Source: Epiperipatus broadwayi
Taxonomy: Eukaryota > Onychophora > Udeonychophora > Euonychophora > Peripatidae
Length of the DNA stretch: 64,000 nt
Assembly: GCA_028023455.1 (NCBI GenBank)
Contig: JAQFVV010000182.1
Coordinates: 62,001-126,000 of the forward strand
Direction of reading: 5' to 3'
Shown: in pieces, positions 11,741 to 23,904 of the stretch
How positions within the stretch are numbered: position 1 is the first letter of the stretch
Layout: each line of letters starts with the position of its first letter
Notes under the pieces: model-generated
The model's database searches: none
Told to the model about the DNA's origin: nothing
The model's input: only the letters and a program-made list of their open reading frames with translations
Made by a program: the position numbers and the translations under genes

Positions 11741-13159
11741 TTTAATGTTAAGAGTCTCAGCTGTTAAATAATATGTAATAAACTCCGCATACTTTACAAA
11801 TATAGTAATTTACAAACATGCAATATTTGTAGTTTTCAATAGAAATTGATAAACTATTTACTGCTCTGCATTCTGCTTGGATGTCCTGAAGTCTTAGTGA
11901 TAGTGAATAGACCTATCTAAGGGGGTAGTTAATATTTTTATGAATCAAACTGCTTGCTGCATGAGTGCTAATTTCAATTGCAACTGTTGCATTGTTTGGT
12001 TTATTGTATTTATCAAATATTGAATATATTTTATGTATTGATATGAATATTTTCAAGGGTAGAAAAGAATGATGTTTCGATAATGACACTGTTCTTTATT
12101 CCAAAGAAATTTAGTCATAACTTTGTAATTTTTTTTTTTTTTTAATTAAAAAAAAAGAATTTTAATACATTCAATAAAAAGAAAACGAAACATAGTAAAA
12201 TCATAATGTATCGATAGGAATCATTCTGCATTTCTTAAAAATTAATACCAGCTTGCAAATATTAGATAACTTTAAAATATTATTCTTTTTTATTTAAACA
12301 ATTAGGCACTTTATGAATTTCCGTGGCGTCTCTTATGAATCTTTTTTCAGTTATTATATTTCAAAAGAACTTTAATATCGTCAAAAACATGTTATTTTCG
12401 TATATTCATTCTTCTATTAGTCTGACACATGTAAAAGGTGGGGTAAATCTAGCAGAGAATATTATAGAGTTTGTATTCTGAGCAATATACTATCTTTTAA
12501 TTGGGAATGGGGGAGGGGGTTATATATATTTATAAATAATTTTAATATATTTGAAATTGTATGTGGGAGTGTTTCTGTCATCTAGTTTGTTAAATGTTTT
12601 TGAGAAATTCAAACAAAAATAATTTTTTTCAAATATATTGAAGTGTTAATAATAAATAATTAAAAGTCTAATAGTATAAATGAATAAGTTTGATTTTTTC
12701 TAAAACGTTTAAAAGTTAAACTAGATGAAGAAAATAGTCTAATATATAATTACAAGTAAAATGACATTATCACTAACTTTTAAACTGTTTAATATATGTA
12801 TATATTTATTGGATATTTCAAATGTATAATTTGAATTTAAGTATATAAATAATACAAACTTTAACATCTGAATGCCTTAAATCAACATAGTTAATGATAA
12901 CGGAAGCATATATTATTATATAAATTGATAATGTGCATCAAAAATGTTCTTTTTTTTTTCATTAAATCCTCATCATTTTAAATATCCATTAAGATAAAAA
13001 TATACTTAGATTACAAATATATATTTGATGGTAAATTTGTTACTGGCTTGGTCTGTTCCTAATTATTGCTACTGCTGTAGGAATGTAGCATCAGTTTTAG
13101 CATTTAGGGATGCAGATATTGTAAAATCTTTATTTGAATGAGCACAAATATTAAATTCA
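11741..13159. other. AT-rich non-coding, no feature seen
   Basis: Contains T-runs (12130), a short G-rich patch (12505-12520) and nothing that resembles an exon or a known element. Confidence 0.4.
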
Positions 13160-14310
13160 CAAATGTATAATCATAACGATAAAATTATTTCAGTAGATAT
13201 AACAGAACTAAATTTATGGTTCAGTTTCCGAAAATTATCTATTGATATTATTAATAATTTAAGTACAAAATAAATTTTGTTCTTAAATGGATGGATTGTA
13301 GCTCTTTTTAACTATGGATTTTATACAATGGAACATGGATGACCTATGGGACTATCTTTAAGTAGAATTATTTGTAGTACAGTTTTAAATAAATTTGAAT
13401 TAGAAGTTATTCCAAAAATATTTGCTTTAGCAACATCACCTTTATATATACGATATGTGTAGATAATGTTCTTATATATGCTGAAGAGAAAACAATTATT
13501 GATATAAAAGTTGAATTATTTCTTTTATCTTCTTTAAAGGTTTGGACTACGGAAGATGAAGATGGTATAAAGTTTTTAGATATGTATATTCAACTTATAA
13601 ATTTACAGATTAGTTTTAAAATGGTTATAAAGCCTATCAATATTCATGGTGTGGTTTATCTGCATTCTTTTATTCCAATTTCTTATATATTAACTGGATT
13701 TAAATATTCTTTGTATGGAAACTTTAAATTATGTAAGTTTAAAGCAGATAGAAGAAACAACATTGAAATTTATATGAAAAATTTAATTAAATCAGATTAT
13801 AATTATAATTTATTAAGCAAAACTTAATTTTTTCTATTTATCTTTGAATATTAAAAACTTTAAGAGTGATAATGCATGGATCAGCCTTCCTTATATACCT
13901 AAGTTATCTAAAAGGATGAAAACAATTTTTTCAAACGACTATAATATCAGTTTTAGAACACCTAATCTTAATCAAATTTTAGACAATGGTAAAGATAAAT
14001 TATCTCCAAACCAATCTCTACAAATTGTTTAAAAAATTAAATATAATGAACCAAAATGCAATGCAATTTATTATGAAGAATCTCATGCCAATTGTGCTAC
14101 AAGATTAGCACAACATAAATATTTATATAAACATGCTAAAGCAGACTCTAATGTTAAATGTATATTTTTGTAATATGAAATTAAATCTGGACACTGTACT
14201 AAATGTAATGATTGAAAAAGAAAATATAAAGAGATATGATTTATAGCAAATAATATCGATGCAATAAACAAGAAAGACTTGTGCATTGCATTATCATATA
14301 AATGGCTTAT
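13160..14310 (+). mobile_element. Penelope-like element relic (RT plus GIY-YIG)
   Basis: Frameshifted reading gives FYTMEHG, PMGLSLSRIICSTVLNKFEL and SPLYIRYV (PLE norms are close to FxQxxGxxMGSPLSP...FE and YxRYVDD). Then FLDMYIQ and GVVYLHSFIPISYILTGFKY (13582-13827), then SLPYIPKLSKRMKTIF (13844-14032). The 3' part carries CNAIYYEESHANCATRLAQH, recognisable as the degraded core of the GIY-YIG endonuclease ('CNASYIGET...R..EH' in the family), and SGHCTKCND. Several stops break it, so it is inactive. Upstream and downstream edges are approximate. Confidence 0.75.
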
Positions 14311-15766
14311 TTAATTTTAATGGATATATTTAATTTTATTTATATATTTTATTGTAGTTGTTTGATTATGACTGACCTGGTTGAAAGCTATGCTTAGATA
14401 TTATTTTTATTAAAATTTAAAACTTTCTTGAATAGTTTTCCATTACTATTATTATTATATTCAAATTAAGGAAAGAAAATATTTTATTAAATACTGAGAT
14501 TAGATTTTTTATTTGCCAATTCATTGGCCTTCAATATGATTTTATCATATGTGGATCCAACTTTGCAACAGAACTATAGAGGTCCCTACCTTCGTATTTT
14601 TCAGATGCTGATTTCTAAGGTTACAGCCTTAGTAAATTATTACTTAATATAATAATGGGTGTTTAATAAAATTTATAATTACAACAGAACTACTGTAACT
14701 GATTTTTTGTGAATACAATTATTTGATTTTTTTTTTTCTGATTTAGGTATATTATTGTTTGAAAAATAAACATTAACTTTATGATGCTAAGGACTTAGGA
14801 AATAATTTTTATAAGCATAATGTGGTAGCGTTTTAATATTGACTTTCAGCAGGATAGAATATATATGATTGGTATATGTTTGATAAACTGAATGAAGTTT
14901 TATATTGTTTTTAGAATAAGAATATTTAGAAATATTAGTTAGCTTTAATTTTATAATTCCACATTGGGGTTACTATATAAGTGTATATTTTTTTAAATGA
15001 TTTAATTTGTTAATGCCAAATCACAAAAGTATCATTAATAAAACTTAGCCATTCAGAAAGTTTAAATTCAAATACTTGTTTTGGTAGGATTTTATATAAG
15101 AATTTGAAATATGGAACTGAGAAGATGCCTATGGCCATACCATTCTATTGTTCATAAAACAAATATCATTTGATACAGAATAACTGTTTATAAAAAAAAA
15201 TTTAAATAATAATACTGCATTGATCTATATCTGTAATAACTATATATAACTTGTTTAAATGTTATAGCTAATTGCATATTAATTTTGTTGGTAAATTCTC
15301 TTTTGTTTTTTATTACTTGATTAATTTTTGGGAGAATATTTTATCAAATTATTACTTTAAGAAGCATATTCACTAGTTTTATTATGATGTGACTATTTGT
15401 CCAAATAGCTATTGAAGCCTTGTCATAGGCAATATTTTATTCAACATTATGTTAATGATTATATGAATCTTGCCTCATTATTTTGAAAACTGATGATTGG
15501 TTATGGCTAATAACTTATTGACCATGTTGATAATACTTTTATGTCTAGCCTCATAGTCTCAACAAATTAAATCAATTTCTTAATTATTTTTATACTATAT
15601 GTTTAAATATTAATTTTGACGTAATAATAGAAAATGAAACAAACTATTTTTTTTAAACATGATAATAGTATATTTCTTGATTCAGTGTATTGCAAATTAT
15701 ATTTTCAAATAAATAACTACAAACTCATTCTTATCACCAGTTTATATAGAAACTATGCTGTTACAT
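14311..15766. other. AT-rich non-coding, no feature seen
   Basis: No coding signal or recognised repeat. Ends at the target duplication of the tRNA-derived retroposon. Confidence 0.4.
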
Positions 15767-15892
15767 TGTGCATATAGGATTTTTTTTTTTCATATGTCAA
15801 ATGCGTTGACCAGGAAGTGAACCCAGGCCAGCTTCTTCGAAGGCAGCTGTGCTAACCACTAGGCCACCAACGCTTGACTGTGCATATAGAAT
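15767..15892 (-). mobile_element. tRNA-derived retroposon (tRNA body plus oligo-A, flanked by target duplication)
   Basis: Read on the minus strand, 15873-15803 folds like a tRNA. The acceptor stem GCGTTGG pairs with TCAACGC. Box A is TGGCCTAGTGG, an anticodon arm GCTGC...GAAGC carries loop CTTCGAA, and box B is GGTTCACTTCC. After the body come a 12-nt linker and an A-run (15781-15790 on the opposite strand). The flanking repeats are 'tgtgcatataggat' (15767-15780) and 'tgtgcatatagaat' (15879-15892), a 14-bp duplication with one mismatch. The anticodon stem has one mismatch and the origin (Glu- or Arg-like) is not certain. This is a retroposed copy, not a functional tRNA gene. Confidence 0.8.
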
Positions 15893-17787
15893 TTGTGATT
15901 CTGATAAGCTACAAAATGGTCTTTTAAAAAAATACCTTAATTAAATTTGGAAATAATAAAAACAATAATTTGTTTTCCAGTTACTATCAAAAACCTGAGC
16001 CAGCATGATTTTAAATACATGTTTTAAACCATATACCATTAATAAAAATGGTAAAATTTATATAAGTTCAAATAAAACATTAAAAATCTGTTTTTATATT
16101 TTAAAATAAAAATTGTTAATATAATTAGTAACCCCAAATAGTAATGAGATTCATGAAAATTTTTGGCATATATATATAACACTAAGCATTGTATTCATGC
16201 ATAAAAAAAAGCATGAGAGCTTTATTTAATAAATTATTATTTAGTATATGTTAACATTAGAGCACAACATACTTTTAAGTAAAATCATAGTTTGACAATA
16301 TATGGAGAGCATATTCATGAAAAGAAGTCCTTAATAATTTTAATAGAGAAGATTCCCTAATTCATCACATTGTTCATTAAAAAAAATTTTTTTTTCTTCC
16401 TTTCAATGTCAAATCAATGCAATAATAAAAAGATCTGCCCATTTTATTGAAAATAAATTCAATTAGAATCTAAAACAAAAATTGAAAGTGTTATATGAAA
16501 AAATAAATATTGCCCAGTCAGGGAAAAAGATAAAGGTGATTGGTATGAAACCACAGTGATCATATTTTATATTTTAAATAAGCACCTGATTAGAAGTTTG
16601 ACTGGTTTTTGGATGATTTATTTTTAAGTTTTTTTAACTATTTCACCAGCAATTAAATTATAGTATGCATCTTTGTTTTTTTCTGATTTAATAATATACA
16701 AATAGGTTGTGATCTTTCAGATTGGAACTGAAGCTTTTTTTTTTTATCTCAACCATGAAAGCCTTCAATCATATATTCACCTAACTTATTATATTTGACA
16801 TTTTTCACAATGCAGAATGAAATTTCAAGTTTGTCAAATTAACCATACAGTAAATTCTGTTAAATAAAAAAACATTGTAAAAGTTTATATTAAATTATTT
16901 GAATATTTTCTTCTAAAAAAATACTTTTTTATTTTATTCCAAATGCTAAAATGAAAATAATAAAAATGCAGGTGGAACTCTATTAACATACAAATAATAC
17001 TGATTTAAATGAAAGAAAATTTAATGTCCATCAGAATATTAATTAATATGATTTTTTTTACATCATCTCATTTTAAAGAATTGTAGAAAAATAGAAACAG
17101 TATATATTTGTAATCATCTCAAATCTATAAAAAATGAAGACATTGTAAGTACTTTAATATTGTAATTTTGATGGAGCAGATAAGCTATTCTCTATTTATG
17201 ACAGGAAAATTGGTTAAATAATGCCTCTTAATTATATTTTTGTCAAGAAAATCCTATGGACAGGCATTATTTTTAAATAGATTTTAGACTTTAAATTTGA
17301 TAATAAAAAAAATTTCATTATGAAACAAAAATATATATATATTTCTTTGTTGATAATTGTAGCTGGTGTAATGTTTTTTGATTTAAATAGAGTTGTTTTG
17401 TTTTTAATTTCATTTTTTTTTTTTTTAAATTAAACATTTAAATTAAAAAAATTTTAAATTAAATTATTGTCTGTCAAAATCAATTCTCATGTCTGAGACC
17501 ACTTTCTCCAACAAATCATTCTAAGTTTTAAAAAATCATAGCTACTTTTTTTTAAAATTATCTATACCATTTTCGTTTTTTACCTCTCAGTTCAGCAGTC
17601 TTTTTTTCCCAAATTTATTATGTCCTTAAATCTACTTTTTTCTTTCCCAAGTTTTGTTTTATATATAAAAAACTTCCAAACAAAATGCTTTACAGATCTC
17701 TTTCTTAATGAGCTTTATTGAAATTATTTTTTTAACATTAGAAAAATATTTAAAAATGACAATTCACTATATAACTTTCTGGAAAAG

Positions 17788-17883
17788 TATCTCTCAAACT
17801 TTTATTCTCTCCATCTATTATCACTGCTATAGTTTTATCTCTCAAACTTTTATTCTCTCCATCTATTATCACTGCTATAATTT
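17788..17883. repeat. two-copy 48-bp tandem repeat
   Basis: The unit beginning 'tatctctcaaacttttattc' occurs at 17788 and 17836 with about one mismatch. Because 48 is a multiple of three it yields a repeated peptide in a short open frame, which is an artefact. Confidence 0.85.
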
Positions 17884-20356
17884 TACTAACATTTACTTTA
17901 TCTCAAACTTCAAATTCCATCTATCTTATTATTAAATTCCATCTTATTATTCGTAGAAATGGCAAATATAATTCAGCTAACTTTTTTCATATCAAAATAT
18001 ATTTATTTATCATTTCTTCTATATAAATTTTAGTAGCAGGAAAAAAGAAACATTTCTGTTTTAGTATCTACTATATATGAATTTAAAAAACAAAAAACAT
18101 TTAATCTTACAAATATCTTCTGATTTAGATTTATAATATAAATGTTCTATTAGCATTTTTTTTCATTCTATGTCTTTTTAGACTAATATTCAACAAAATA
18201 ATTCCTTTCATTCTGACAAACCAGTTTTTAAAGCTAATAAAACATATTAATATAAATTATATTTTTATTTGACCTAAGTTCTCCAAAGCGCTAAGCCTTA
18301 TAATTCTTTTCTAATAATACTAAGCTTCACTTTTTTGCGTAAAGTGCAATTTAAAACTTACCATTCAAAGATGAAGTAAAAACAAGGATTTTATTTAAAT
18401 ATTGGGAATGATTTTTCAGTATTAATTAAATTATATAATTAAGGTAATGTATCTTGCTGTATGTAAATTATGGTTTTGACACAGTTTGTTGCCTCTGAAT
18501 ATCAAAAATCCTCAATGTTTAAAAAATAATCAAATGATTCATCGCTGCTATGCTATTAAAGCACTGAAAGTGAGAAATAAGCTTTGATCCACTTAGTAAA
18601 TCTTGCACTTTACATTATTGAAGTGTATTTTGATAATATCGGTTTAATTATATTTAATAGAATTTTTTTTTTTTTCATAAGAATAAAGCATAAAATTTGA
18701 TAAAGCATGGCATTATTTTCAATATTTTATAGAACGTATCTGGTGGTTTTTTGTCATTATGATTTATATAACTTAGAAAAAATAAAGTTATGTATATCAA
18801 TTTTAGAAATATATTAAATAATCATTATATTCTTAAATTATTTTTTTTTGTACTTAGTGTTATATCTTGCTAATGAATAACTAACTATATTATATGTATG
18901 TTAATTATGATATGAACTATGCAAATAAAAATATGTTATTTAAAAAATTGACTATATAGAAATAATTGTTTTTTCAAAAAATATCTAATTAAAAAGGATT
19001 AATAATCCCAATTAAAAATAAAGCACTTATAGATTAAACTGCTGTTAAAAAGTATCCCCATATCTGATAAGCACTCTTCAGAAATTAATTGCTGCAAAAT
19101 TATAACAAGCCTATTCAGATTAAAAAACATCAAAGAATTTATATACATTGATAATTTTCCAGAAGGGCTGGAGTTTTAATCCCAAAGATAATTAGTCTGT
19201 AGGTAAGAAATAGATATAGGGCTATTTTACAGGTTGCCCAGATTTTCTATGTTTCTGTAACCTTTAGGTTTTAGAATATTATTATTTATTAAACTTGCAT
19301 AGTGGTATATTATATATAGATTGGAGAATTATTAGCATGTAGCAGAATCATATAATAAACCAGATTGTTTGTGCCATGTAAATTATTATCAGTTCAATTT
19401 CTTCTTTTTATAGTTTATGTAATGAATTAAGTTTTATTTATTGAACACTATTTGTCAAGTTAATTGTTTATTGTTTATGCTTGTTCAGCTGACAGTTTCC
19501 TCATCTGAACCTAATTCTTAATAGTAAAAATTCAACTGTTCATCAATTAACTATTCCTGGATATACCAAATAGTTTGTGATTTCACTCAGATAATGATTA
19601 GATTCTTAATCATTTATATTTAATTTTGTGGCTTACTTTGATTATGGATAATATTTCAGATCAATTTTTTTTTCTGTCCATTTTATTATTTTGAATTTAT
19701 TATCTTCATATTGATATATATTTTGATCCCCCAATGAGTTTAAACTTTTTAAATAAGTTTATGAGAATATTTGTTTAAAAAATTATTTTAAATTGTAAAC
19801 TTTAGATATATAATGAGTTGTATTGTGTAATAATATAATATTTTTGTTATCATTAATTAAGTTACAATTATATGTTTAATAATTACAATTACCTTCGTGA
19901 TTCTTATATTATAGTTATAAAACAACAACAAAAAAACCTATATAATTTTATTTTTAATGGGATAACTTAATGAATGCTCCCATCTATGAATAATATGTGA
20001 TTATTATGATGAGAGTAATAGTTGAGAATATAGATATAAAATAACTGTACTTGTAAAGTAATATTTTTTTTTATTTCTTCAAGCCTTTTTTTTTTTCTTA
20101 AAATATTTATAGATTATTTTCAAGAATTATTCAGTCATTTGCTTTATTCAATAAAAAAAGTTTAAACATTTTTTTTTTTTTTTTAATAATTTATTTGAAA
20201 ATAATGAAATTCTGATATTCAGAATTTAATAATAAATAAAAAAAACAACAATGAATGCTATAATTCAGGATTCAAAAACAAATTTTTGTAAATAATATTT
20301 GTAAAGGTTGAATATCGATAATCCAGCATTTTACCAGAATGGGTTATGTTATAATT

Positions 20357-20545
20357 CAGCAATATTACCTATTAGTGTCTCTTATACTTGTTTATTTTTT
20401 TTTTAATTTTCTATTTTCAGAAGAAAATTAAAATCATGTTTATTAGAGCATAATACTTCAGCAATATTACCTATTAGTGTCTCATACTTTTTTTTTTTTC
20501 TATTTTAAGAAAAAGTGAAAATCATGTTTATTAAAACAGTTGACA
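20357..20545. repeat. two-copy tandem repeat, period about 102
   Basis: 'cagcaatattacctattagt' occurs at 20357 and 20459, each followed by a T-run and 'aaaatcatgtttatta' (20432 and 20519). A recent local duplication. Confidence 0.8.
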
Positions 20546-21540
20546 ATTTTCTCTAGAACTGAAAAGTGAAAAACTAAGAATAAGAAAAACAAACAAAAAA
20601 AAATCTTTATTTTAATTAGACATATTAATTTTCAATTTTTTTTTTTTTTAAGAATTATGCATTTATTTATTAGTTTCAGATTAATGTTATTTTAAAAAAA
20701 AAAAAATTATGCCAAAATAATAGCTGGCAATTTAAAAAACTTAAGTGTCATCTTGTAATTTTGTCCACATTAACAGAGATATAAATCTGTCAATTGCTGG
20801 ATTATTGCTGTTCACCATGTATTTTATTTTTACTGGATAATTAAATACAATACTTTTTTTTTATTTTCATAATACTTTTTAGATGAACATTCTTCTGAAA
20901 ATTAACCAAATAATGTTAGTTGTTTTAAATATTGATCATGGTATAGAATGTTATTGTTATTATTTATTTTATAATAATAATGATACAACGACCATTACAG
21001 TGAAACAGGTAGGACAATTATTAATTGCTAATTTGAAAGTTTAAATCTGTTTATATTACATGTTTATTATAATATTTTCAAGTTATATTAAATCATATTT
21101 GCTGATTATGTATTATGCCTACTAATATTTGTCATTTTCTACTTCATTTTTTTTTTTTTTGTTTGTTTTTTTAAAAAAATATATAATTTAATATTCATGT
21201 AATTTTTTTTTTGTTAATTGATATTATAAAGTTTATTTTTATTGTAATTGTGTTATGTCATAGAAATTTGTATTGATTAAATGTGGATAAAATCAAAATG
21301 GACTTCTTAAGTAGCTAAATACATAGCAAATAATTTTCTAATTTCGAAGAGCAAAAAAAAGTTGCATTATGGATATATTTTAGAAAAAGTTTTTGAAAAA
21401 AAGTCAGAGTACTGTAGCATGTATAGCTATTGCAAGAAAATATCTACTGTAACGGAATATATAATGTATATATGTGATTAGATTCCCAATGACTTATGTT
21501 TTGAAATTGCAATTGATCATTATATTGAGTTCACGCCCAA

Positions 21541-21554
21541 CACATTGGACACCA
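21541..21554 (-). other. candidate tRNA primer-binding site
   Basis: TGGTGTCCAATGTG on the minus strand, two bases after the CTGTTACA LTR end. Decay at two CpG positions would explain the difference from the common TGGCGCCCAACGTG form. Confidence 0.4.
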
Positions 21555-21556
21555 GA

Positions 21557-21898
21557 TGTAACAGTCCGGAAAAAAGAGGTAGTAGCATCTGTGTACGGTT
21601 TTGGGTCTTCGGGTAGGATGCTGGAGCTGGTGTGTTGAAGTATGTGACCTATGATTGTATTCCCCTTCCATTAATTAGCTCTAAACCTATTTACCAAATT
21701 TAGATAGAATTTAGGTTAGTTCATCCACCTCACCACTTTCTGGTTTCGTTATGCCACAGAGTTCGAACTCAGGGGGAATTCGTTTTTGACTCTCTTAATA
21801 GGGTTGCACTGATGCCAGCTGACAACTACCGCACCTCTATGTAGGTTACAATTAATATGATGTATCTAATCACCCAACCAATTTTCAATTCTGTTATA
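21557..21898 (-). mobile_element. LTR relic of a retrotransposon (candidate 5' LTR)
   Basis: On the minus strand this 342-bp block starts TATAACAG (decayed from TGTAACAG) and ends CTGTTACA, the short inverted ends typical of LTRs. Two bases later comes TGGTGTCCAATGTG (21554-21541), a CpG-decayed match to the primer-binding site TGGCGCCCAACGTG of many Gypsy-type elements. No gag or pol was recognised below 21530, so the body is lost or too decayed. The block is richer in G+C than its flanks. Confidence 0.45.
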
Positions 21899-22007
21899 TA
21901 AGTATAGCGTGCATGTATCTATATTTGAGGCTTTAGATTAATGAATGAATACAAAGTTGATTTAATAAACTAGAGAGATCAAATTGAGATTTACAAATTC
22001 ATTAACA

Positions 22008-22013
22008 TTTATT
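22008..22013 (-). promoter_or_regulatory. poly(A) signal AATAAA (minus strand)
   Basis: AATAAA lies about 223 bases beyond the stop of the minus-strand exon at 22236-22352, a normal 3'-UTR distance. Confidence 0.45.
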
Positions 22014-22235
22014 AGAGAACAAAAAAACAAAATAAGCTCTCAAAAATGTTTTAACAATATATATATATAAATTATAATTATGGATGTTAACAATGGACTT
22101 CTATCATATCAATAATTTAACAAATTTATGTTGCCATACCCATAATCTCCTTGACAGAAATCCATGCTAATATCAATTATTTTACAAAGTTTAAAATAAA
22201 AACAAAAATAAGATTGATTTAGCATAAACACAAAT

Positions 22236-22352
22236 CTAAGTAGCTATGTTAAATTTTTTCATTGGTATGTCTACTTTCACATCATTGTCCAAATCCAGCA
22301 GTCTGTGCTTGATTTCTTTGTGACCCCCACCCACCCAATCTTTGTACAATTC
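22236..22352 (-). CDS. candidate 3'-terminal coding exon, unknown protein
   Basis: After the acceptor-like ATGATAG on the minus strand, 38 codons read ELYKDWVGGGHKEIKHRLLD, then LDNDVKVDIPMKKFNIAT and a stop. The composition is protein-like and G+C-richer than its surroundings. A poly(A) signal follows at 22008. Immediately upstream, minus strand 22480-22353 looks like a compact 128-bp intron with consensus donor AAG|GTAAGA. However, the exon before that donor is closed in the matching frame: a TAA lies five codons upstream. So this is either a gene remnant or the terminal exon of a gene using another upstream exon. I do not recognise the protein. Confidence 0.35.
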   Translation of the reverse strand, partial: ELYKDWVGGGHKEIKHRLLDLDNDVKVDIPMKKFNIAT

Positions 22353-22812
22353 CTATCATGATAGTAAAGATTATTTACACAGAACAAATATAACGACTGT
22401 TCATTAACATGTAACAAGCAACATAAACTCTGTCATGTTATAGTGTGTGTATTTAATGTGGTATCATAATAAAATCTTACCTTAGTACCACGTGGTTAAT
22501 GATCAAATGTCACGTTGCTATGAGTGGAGAAAGGCTAATCGAATCTTTATTTACAAAAGAAAATTTCAACTAAAATTAACCATCCCCCACTCAACTTTCG
22601 ACTTCTATTTAAAAATGAACTCTCCCAAAAAAACTAAATCACAATAGTTTTATGTTTCCAAGTATAAAAAAAAAAATATTTACAAAAGTAGTCATAAAAT
22701 TATAACACACAATTAAAAATTCAGAATTCCCTTAAATCAATTTAATTAAAATTGATCTGGCAAAAGTCCTTCATATATGTATAGTTCATGCATTACAAAT
22801 AATTCTTCTTAA

Positions 22813-22952
22813 TCAAAGTGCAAGTTGCTCGTTACTATCTGTCCATTGCGCACTTGGAACAATTCTGCATTGGCCTAACGGATCCATAGTTAAGCACTTC
22901 ATATGGGACAAAAGATGTTTCTCCGGCATTTCAAGAGTAGGTAAAGGAAATT
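22813..22952 (-). CDS. coding-like open segment, unknown
   Basis: On the minus strand a frame of about 46 codons reads FPLPTLEMPEKHLLSHMKCL, then TMDPLGQCRIVPSAQWTDS, then NEQLAL and a stop. It sits in a G+C-richer island. A second frame is also open over part of it, so the coding frame is not secure. A TGA precedes the segment in frame, so it would need an acceptor near 22953. It may be a relic of an unrecognised repeat. Any link with the exon at 22236 is only by neighbourhood and strand. Confidence 0.25.
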
Positions 22953-23904
22953 CTCATGTTTCCATGGTAGGGAAAACAATGATCCACCTATGACATCGGC
23001 AATTTAGGCAGAAAATATTATGTGGTGATTAATTATATATAACGTTTTTTTAAATCGGTTACAGTTTGCATTTTATAGATTTTGTGAGGAGAGAGGAATC
23101 CTTCCATCTCAACTCTAATAATCTATGATATCTATTGACTTCTGGATTCTTTATTGTTGAGTGATTCAAGAAAGCAAGGACTATTATGTTAACTTTATTA
23201 TCGCTTTTTAATTATCCACTGTTGTTGCTGTCATAATATTTTGTCCTTTTTTTTTTTTATCTCATATCTCCACTTTGGTCATGGACCTCTTTTCAGTTAT
23301 GAATATAGTATTATAAGCATGAAATTGATATTTTTTATATCAACTTTGAATCCACATTTTTCTTTTTTTATTTACCTTGTAATATAATTTGTTATAATAT
23401 TTAACTAAATCTTTTATCAGTCTGAAATTATCCGAGTCTCTTTAGTCTGATTTTATTATACTTTTGACACTAAATTTTTTAATGTTCAAACTGTTTTTAT
23501 AAAGCATATATTATTTGAATATTATTTTTTTGCTAAGAGAATTTAAATTTTAGGATTAGAAAGTTTTTATTTAACAAAAAAGTTTGTTATATAAATGATT
23601 GAAGAAATGTTTGTTTGTTTGTTTTTTTAGTTTTTTTATGCTATTTAAGGTTGATTATGTAAAAAAATAGAGTAAGATTAGAATAATTCATCATAATTAT
23701 ATAAAGTATTACAGATATGCCATCATTATTTCAAAACCCTGAATTCAAAATTGGTTTCAGATTTGTAAAAACCTATAAGTTATATCAATAAAATGGAAAT
23801 ATTCAAAACTTAAAATGTAATATATTAGCATAACTTAAATTTAACTCATTAGCTAATTTTTCTTGAAAATATATCAAAAAATAAAACAATTTTAAATTCA
23901 ATAC

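Larger units (their letters stand above)
15893..21529. other. long AT-rich non-coding block
   Basis: No exon-like sequence. It holds two local tandem duplications (17788-17883 and 20357-20545), many homopolymer runs and short TA tracts. The open frame at 17708-17935 is produced by the 48-bp duplication. Confidence 0.4.

Noticed and set aside
17708-17935. Open frame with a repeated SISQTFILSIYYHCY-like peptide
   Set aside because: The repeat is a 48-bp DNA duplication in frame by chance; composition is AT-rich.
21890-21985. Plus-strand promoter or LTR suggested by TTATATAA and a nearby AATAAA
   Set aside because: The primer-binding-site order supports the minus strand, and TATA-like strings are common at this base composition.
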